Source of the DNA: Pseudonocardia autotrophica
GTDB taxonomy: Bacteria; Actinomycetota; Actinomycetes; Mycobacteriales; Pseudonocardiaceae
NCBI RefSeq assembly: GCF_003945385.1
Contig: NZ_AP018920.1
Coordinates: 5,022,001 to 5,086,000 of the forward strand
Length of the DNA stretch: 64,000 nucleotides
Direction of reading: 5' to 3'
Shown here piece after piece: positions 59,571 through 64,000 of this stretch. Both the position numbers and the translations under genes were made by a program. A model generated the notes under the pieces. That model was not told the DNA's origin and did not search any database. It worked only from the letters and a program-made list of their open reading frames with translations. How positions within the stretch are numbered: position 1 is the stretch's first letter; every line of letters begins with the position of its first letter.

Positions 59571-60529
59571 GAGAGTGCCCTTCCGGTCCGGATCCGCGGA
59601 TCGACCAGTGCGTAGAGCAGGTCGATCACGATGATCGTCACCACGAACAGTGCCGCGTAGAAGATCGTGCAGGCGACGACGACCGGATAGTCGCGCTCCA
59701 GCACCGAGGAGTAGATGAGCTGCCCGGTCCCCGGGATCCCGAACATCTGCTCCAGGATCACGGTGCCACCGAGCACCGTGGCCAGCTCCAGCCCGAGCAG
59801 CGTGAGCACCGCGATCGTGGAGTTCCGGGCGGCGTGCTTGCCGACCACGGTGCGCTCCCGGGCGCCCTTCGCTCGGACCGTGCGCACGTAGTCCGACCCC
59901 AGCGACTCCAGCAACGACGAGCGCGCCATCCGCGCGGTTCCCGCCATCCCGGCGGTGCCCAGCGCGATCACCGGGATCGCCATCTGCTGGATCCAGTTCA
60001 TCGGATCCTCGGTCAGCGGCCGGTAGGCCAGCGGCGGCGACCAGTTGAGCCAGACCGCGCACGCGGTCAGCGCCAGCAGTGCGACGACGAAGTTCGGCAC
60101 CGACAGGAACGCGACCGCGAAGCTCCGCACGGCGCCGTCGATCGCGGAGCCGCGGGTGACGGCGGCCAGCACGCCGAGCGCGATCCCGGCGACGGTCGCG
60201 AACAGCATCGCCAGCAGGCCGAGCGAGACGGTGACCGGCACCCGTTCCAGGAACAGCTGGGTCACCGGTGCGCCGCCGCCGTAGAACGACGTCCCGAGAT
60301 CACCCTGCACGGCGCCGGCCAGCCAGGTCGCCAGCTGCGTCCAGACCGGCACGTCGAGGCCGAACTCGGCGCGCAGCGCGGCGATCTGCTCCGGGCTCGC
60401 ACCGGAGTCGGCCAGCTGCATGGTCACGGCGTCGCCGGGGACCAGCCGCATCAGCACGAACACCAATGTGGTCACCAGCGCCATCACCACACCGCCGTAG
60501 GCGAGCCTGCGCAGCACGTAGCGGATCAT
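59567..60529 (-). CDS. oligopeptide/dipeptide-type ABC permease (DppB-like)
   Basis: This is a 320-residue membrane permease. The N-terminal block is MIRYVLRRLAYGGVVMALVTTLVFVLMRLVPGD, the DppB signature. The coupling region is RAKGARERTVVGKHAARNS, followed by LEQMFGIPGTGQLIY and the end LLYALVDPRIRTG. ATG at 60529 overlaps the ATPase stop. Confidence 0.93.
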   Translation of the reverse strand: MIRYVLRRLAYGGVVMALVTTLVFVLMRLVPGDAVTMQLADSGASPEQIAALRAEFGLDVPVWTQLATWLAGAVQGDLGTSFYGGGAPVTQLFLERVPVTVSLGLLAMLFATVAGIALGVLAAVTRGSAIDGAVRSFAVAFLSVPNFVVALLALTACAVWLNWSPPLAYRPLTEDPMNWIQQMAIPVIALGTAGMAGTARMARSSLLESLGSDYVRTVRAKGARERTVVGKHAARNSTIAVLTLLGLELATVLGGTVILEQMFGIPGTGQLIYSSVLERDYPVVVACTIFYAALFVVTIIVIDLLYALVDPRIRTGRALS

Positions 60530-61563
60530 GAGCGCACCGCCTCGGAGGTGCGCGGCCCGGCCAGCAGGCAGGCGACGTCGCGATCGGCGACGACCCTGCG
60601 CAGCTCGGGCCGCTCGTCGCGGCAGGCGGCCTCGGCGTGCGGACAGCGTGTGTGGAACCGGCACCCCGGCGGCGGATCGATCGGGCTGGGTACCTCGCCG
60701 ACCGGTGTCACCTCGTCGGCCGGGCCGGCGGTGGCCAGATCCGGCACTGCGGAGACCAGCATCCGGGTGTAGGGGTGCTGCGGGTCCCGCAGCACCGCGT
60801 CGCCGTCCCCGCGCTCGACGATCTCACCGAGGTACATCACGCAGACCTCGTCGGACATGTAGCGGACGACGTTCAGGTCGTGCGCGATGAACAGGTACGA
60901 CAGCCCGCGCTCGGCCTGCAGGCTGCGGAGCAGGTTGAGCACCTGGGCCTGCACCGAGACGTCCAGCGCGGAGACCGCCTCGTCGCACACGATCAGTTCC
61001 GGGTCGGTGGCCAGCGCGCGGGCGATCCCGATCCGCTGCGCCTGGCCACCGGAGAACTGGTGGGCGTAGCGGTTCAGGTCGCGGGCGCCCAGCCCGACCC
61101 GTTCGAGCAGCTCGACGACCCGGTCGGCGAGCGCGGCCCCGCGGGCGATCCGGTGCACCACGAGTGGTTCACCGACCGCCTGCAGGACGGTCATCCGCGG
61201 GTTCAGCGAGCCGTGCGGGTCCTGGAAGACGATCTGCATCCGGCGGCGCAGCCGGCGCAGCTCCGCGCCGGAGGCGGCGCCGAGATCGGCACCGTCGAAC
61301 GACAGCGTCCCCGAGGTCGGTTCGAGCAGCCGCAGCGCGAGCCGGGCCACCGTGGACTTGCCGGATCCGGACTCCCCGACCAGGCCGACCGTGCGGCCGC
61401 GCGGGATGCTGAGCGATACGCCGTTGACGGCCTGTACGACGCCGCGCCGACTCCGGAAGTGCTTGACCAGGTCGTGGGCCTCGAACAGCGCCGGGTCGTT
61501 CACCGGGCACCGGCCGGGCGGCCCGTCGGCGCACACCCGGTCCGGTCGGTGGTGGTCTGACAC
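60526..61563 (-). CDS. oligopeptide/dipeptide-type ABC transporter ATPase (DppF-like)
   Basis: This is an ATPase of about 345 residues. Walker A is [18 protein letters not shown], the signature is HQFSGGQAQRIGIARAL, and Walker B is LIVCDEAVSALDVSVQAQ. The C-terminal cysteine cluster is CRFHTRCPHAEAAC. I use the GTG at 61563, which has GGGAG 9 nt upstream; the GTG at 61503, next to the first conserved strand, has no ribosome site. It is the first gene of the operon to 52472. Its DppD partner lies 1.3 kb upstream beyond a pseudogene. Confidence 0.9.
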   Translation of the reverse strand: MSDHHRPDRVCADGPPGRCPVNDPALFEAHDLVKHFRSRRGVVQAVNGVSLSIPRGRTVGLVGESGSGKSTVARLALRLLEPTSGTLSFDGADLGAASGAELRRLRRRMQIVFQDPHGSLNPRMTVLQAVGEPLVVHRIARGAALADRVVELLERVGLGARDLNRYAHQFSGGQAQRIGIARALATDPELIVCDEAVSALDVSVQAQVLNLLRSLQAERGLSYLFIAHDLNVVRYMSDEVCVMYLGEIVERGDGDAVLRDPQHPYTRMLVSAVPDLATAGPADEVTPVGEVPSPIDPPPGCRFHTRCPHAEAACRDERPELRRVVADRDVACLLAGPRTSEAVRS

Positions 61564-61997
61564 ATGTGGGTCTCCCGTCGGACTCCGTCGGCCGTGTGCT
61601 GCGAGCACGCTAGAAATCGCGCCGGGTCGCCCACCAGACCGCCTTTCACCAGGGAGAAGGCGGTGCGCAGGTTTACGGGTGGTGTCGCAGTGCGCGCCGC
61701 GACGGATGACGTAGCTGCGCTGTTCGGCCGAACTCCGTGACACACAGTGATAGACGAATGCGGCATTTCGGATCCGTGTCGCATCACAACTGACGACCTT
61801 CCGCCCATCGCGGTCACTACTCAACGTGACTCGATCAGTTCGCTACACAGACCGAGCTGCTCCCACAAGCCCGGAAGTGCCGACTTTGCCCTGGCCAAAG
61901 CCATCACTCGAATGTTGGTATCCGTGTCACGCTATGCGTATGGCTTCGGTCGCGAGACCGTCCCGCGGACGCAGTCCGAGACCAACTTGCAGGGGAA
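61564..61997. other. regulatory and lower-GC spacer between dppF-like gene and deacetylase remnant
   Basis: No gene is seen. 61600-61715 holds the promoter and motif elements of operon 2, including GACGGATGACGTAGC at 61701-61715. From about 61720 to 61990 the GC content drops below the surroundings, with short palindromes (GGTCGCGAGACC at about 61946). This suggests acquired or decayed DNA. Confidence 0.5.
61607..61659 (-). promoter_or_regulatory. promoter of ABC operon 2 with candidate IclR operator, copy 3
   Basis: On the minus strand TAGCGT (61612-61607) is a likely -10, giving a short leader before the GTG at 61563. The 17-mer CTTTCACCAGGGAGAAG at 61643-61659 shares the frame of the copies at 27159 and 39998. 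It also sits inside a stem CCGCCTT/AAGGCGG. Its centre is about 50 bases upstream of the predicted transcription start, a position suited to an activator. Confidence 0.5.
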
Positions 61998-62845
61998 ATG
62001 ATCTTGCTCTCAACTACATGGAGTGACGCTCCGTGCGCAATCCGGTGGATCGGCGACGCCGTCTCGGCACCACCCGCCGTCCGCGGCCAGCAGGTCGTAC
62101 CGGCCACCGTCGATCCGGCCGCCGCGCACACCGCGTTCGCGCACGACCCGGCGGTCACCGCCCGCAGCGCCGGCTCGGTGCCGGTGCTGAGCTACCACGA
62201 GATCACCCCCGAACCGGACGGCGCGTTCACCATCGCCCCGAGGTGTTCGCCGAGCAGCTGGCGATGCTGCGCGCCGCAGGCTTCACCTCGGTGTCCGCGC
62301 AGACCCTGCTCGACGCGCGCACCGACCCGTCGGTGCCGCCCGAACGGCCCGTCACGATCACCTTCGACGACGGCACCGGCGGCGTGTGGCGCTACGCCGA
62401 TCCGCTGCTGGAGCAGTACGGCTTCCGCGGTGTCGCGTTCGCGATCACCGGGCGGGTCGGCGAGCACTACCCGTACTACCTGACCTGGGACGAGCTGACC
62501 GCCATGCGCGAGACCGGGCCGGTGGGACCTCGCGAGCCACACCGCAGCCGGTCACGACCGGCACGACGTCGGCGGCGGGGATCTCCGGCCGTTCCTGATC
62601 AACCGGCTGGTCACCGCGGACGGCACACCGGAGACCCCGGAACAGGCCCGCGCCCGCATCACCATCGACGCCGACACCGCGATCGGCACGCCCGAACAGC
62701 ACGGGCACGGACGCCCGCGCTGTTCGCCTACCCGTTCAGCGCCTCGCTGACCCCGAGCGACGATCCCGCGCTCGCACAGGCGGGCCGGGACATCCTGGCC
62801 GCTCGCTACGAGCTGCTGTTCACCAACGACAGCGCGCGGCGCTAA
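61998..62845 (+). pseudogene. polysaccharide deacetylase (NodB/PgaB-like) remnant with three frameshifts
   Basis: Reading across frames gives SVPVLSYHEITPEPDGAF, then EVFAEQLAMLRAAGFTSVSAQTLL, then VTITFDDGTGGVWRYADPLLEQYGFRGVAFAITG, then DLASHTAAGHDRHD and PFLINRLVTADG, then LFAYPFSASLTPSDD. The metal motif is complete: TFDDG, and SHTAAGH with H-x4-H. Shifts occur near 62235, 62525 and 62700, and no signal peptide or clear start is found at the 5' end. It lies on the plus strand between the DppF-like and DppD-like genes and so divides the importer operon. Confidence 0.8.
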
Positions 62846-62881
62846 GTTGCGCAGCCCCGGCACCACAGCGCGACCGTCGGG

Positions 62882-63895
62882 TCAGCGCTCGGCGGACCCC
62901 GGCGCCCCGCTCTGCGCCGGGACCCGCTCGACCTCCTCGGCCAGCCAGCACCGGCTGATCCGGTTCTCCCCCGTCCGGACCACCGGGGGCACCTCGATCC
63001 GGCACCGGTCCTCCGCCTGCGGGCAGCGCGGATGGAACCGGCAGCCCTCCGGCACCTCGGCCGGGTTCGGCACGCTTCCCGGGATCACCGTCAGCAGCTC
63101 ATCACGTCCGGTGTGGACGGTCGGGACGGAGCCGATCAGCGCCCGGGTGTAGGGGTGGGTGGGCGCGGACAGCACCTCGGCGGCGGTGCCCCGCTCGACG
63201 ACCTGGCCCGCGTACATCACCACCACCCGGTCGGCCATCCTGGCCACCACCGACATGTCGTGCGTGATGAGCAGCAGTGCCGCGCCGTGCTCGCGCTGCA
63301 GCCGTCGCATCAGCGCCAGGATCTGCGCCTCGACGGTCACGTCCAGCGCGGTCGTCGGCTCGTCGGCGATCAACAGCTCCGGATCGCAGGCCAGCGCCAT
63401 CGCCACCCCGACCCGCTGCTGCTGGCCGCCGGACAGCTCGTGCGGGTAGGAGCGCATCCGACGCTCCGGATCGGGCAGCCCCACCTCGCGGAGCAGTTCG
63501 ACGGCGCGCTCGCGGGCCTGCGCCCGGCCGACCGGCCGGTGCACCCGGATCGCCTCGACGACCTGGTCGCCGATGCTGAACAGCGGGTCCAGCGCGCTCA
63601 TCGGGTTCTGGAAAACCATCGCGATCTCGGCGCCGCGCAGCCGGCGCAGCCGCTCCGGCCCGGCGCCGGCGATCTCCTCGCCGCGGAACGACACCGATCC
63701 GCCCGCGACCCGGCCGCTGCCGAGCAGCCCGAGCACCGCCAGCGAGCTGACGCTCTTGCCCGAGCCGGACTCGCCGACCAGCGCGACCGTCTCGCCCGGC
63801 CCGACGTCGAACGAGACGCCGTCGACCACCCCGAGCGGACCGGCCGCCGTCGGGAACTCGACGCGCAGGTCCCGCACGTCCAGCACCGGGTTCAC
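62882..63895 (-). CDS. oligopeptide/dipeptide-type ABC transporter ATPase (DppD-like)
   Basis: This is a 337-residue ATPase. Walker A is [19 protein letters not shown], the signature is [17 protein letters not shown], and Walker B is [18 protein letters not shown]. The cysteine cluster is [14 protein letters not shown]. It is presumably the partner of the DppF-like ATPase at 60526-61563 and of the two permeases. GTG at 63895 overlaps the stop of the gene that enters from the window end (GTGA), so it belongs to an operon beginning outside the window. Confidence 0.92.
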   Translation of the reverse strand: MNPVLDVRDLRVEFPTAAGPLGVVDGVSFDVGPGETVALVGESGSGKSVSSLAVLGLLGSGRVAGGSVSFRGEEIAGAGPERLRRLRGAEIAMVFQNPMSALDPLFSIGDQVVEAIRVHRPVGRAQARERAVELLREVGLPDPERRMRSYPHELSGGQQQRVGVAMALACDPELLIADEPTTALDVTVEAQILALMRRLQREHGAALLLITHDMSVVARMADRVVVMYAGQVVERGTAAEVLSAPTHPYTRALIGSVPTVHTGRDELLTVIPGSVPNPAEVPEGCRFHPRCPQAEDRCRIEVPPVVRTGENRISRCWLAEEVERVPAQSGAPGSAER

Positions 63896-64000
63896 GACGC
63901 GGCCCCGCCGACGTGCACCGGGTGCGTGGTGCGCGACCAGCCGCCGAAGCCGAACGGCCGCACCACCAGCGACATCCCGGCGTTGCGGGCGCCGGTGACC
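63892..64000 (-). CDS. C-terminal end of a third UGSC-partner protein (5' end outside window)
   Basis: Thirty-five codons read VTGARNAGMSLVVRPFGFGG and end [15 protein letters not shown]. The stretch GARNAGMSLVVR matches GARNAGISMVVR near the C-terminus of the UGSC-partner protein at 32133-33185. Its stop overlaps the start of the DppD-like gene. The call is by similarity to one short block only, but it is specific; a UGSC gene is expected just beyond position 64000. Confidence 0.7.
   Translation of the reverse strand, partial: VTGARNAGMSLVVRPFGFGGWSRTTHPVHVGGAAS

Overview
The window is very GC-rich DNA from an actinobacterium. The evidence is abundant GTG starts, 4-nt ATGA/GTGA gene overlaps, IdeR/DtxR-type iron boxes, leaderless TANNNT-N7-ATG starts, F420-type enzymes (a Ddn-like reductase and a luciferase-like oxidoreductase) and two NDMA-type alcohol dehydrogenases. 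A Pseudonocardiales member is my best guess, but no rRNA or other marker gene is present to prove it. I saw no tRNA, rRNA, CRISPR array or riboswitch.

Layout. 0-13.7 kb is general chromosome: two iron-siderophore binding lipoproteins with iron boxes, a MoxR/VWA pair, a drrAB-like exporter with a divergent TetR, a RecQ helicase fused to a phosphoribosyltransferase-like domain, a Ddn-like reductase and a PCMT-like methyltransferase. 13.9-21.2 kb is a catabolic cluster: an NMT1-type binding protein, a fluoroacetate-dehalogenase-like hydrolase, two amidohydrolases, a Rieske protein, a LysR regulator and a sensor kinase. 21.2-27.0 kb is a complete oligopeptide-type ABC importer operon, divergent from an IclR regulator. 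28.2-39.9 kb is an 11-gene operon on the minus strand: two NDMA-type alcohol dehydrogenases, an aldehyde dehydrogenase, an LLM oxidoreductase, a PaaK-like CoA ligase, a UGSC-family protein with its partner, two SDRs, a zinc dehydrogenase and an amidohydrolase. 40.4-43.8 kb is an accessory patch: a Fic toxin with a composite antitoxin, a transposase remnant, and an IS30 element inserted in an already frameshifted MFS gene. 43.9-50.7 kb holds a kinase-like phosphotransferase, a phosphonate-type phnDCE operon with a tyrosine phosphatase, a TetR and a nucleotidyltransferase, and a methyltransferase. 50.8-52.3 kb holds an RDD protein and a secreted trypsin-like protease. 52.5-64 kb is a second oligopeptide-type ABC operon joined to a fused UGSC/partner protein and two thioredoxin-reductase-like flavoproteins. 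It is split by a frameshifted deacetylase pseudogene, and a third UGSC partner runs off the window end.

How it fits together. The strongest candidate for an undescribed system is the set of three loci at 21.2-28.2, 28.2-39.9 and 52.5-64 kb. They share the UGSC/partner protein pair, either split (CGSC motif) or fused (CSTC motif), with oligopeptide-type importers, thioredoxin-reductase-like enzymes and dehydrogenases. The promoter regions of all three operons carry the same 17-bp motif, CTTTC-RC-N3-GSR-GAAG. An IclR regulator lies beside one copy. I infer one IclR-controlled uptake and thiol-redox catabolic regulon; its substrate cannot be read from the sequence.
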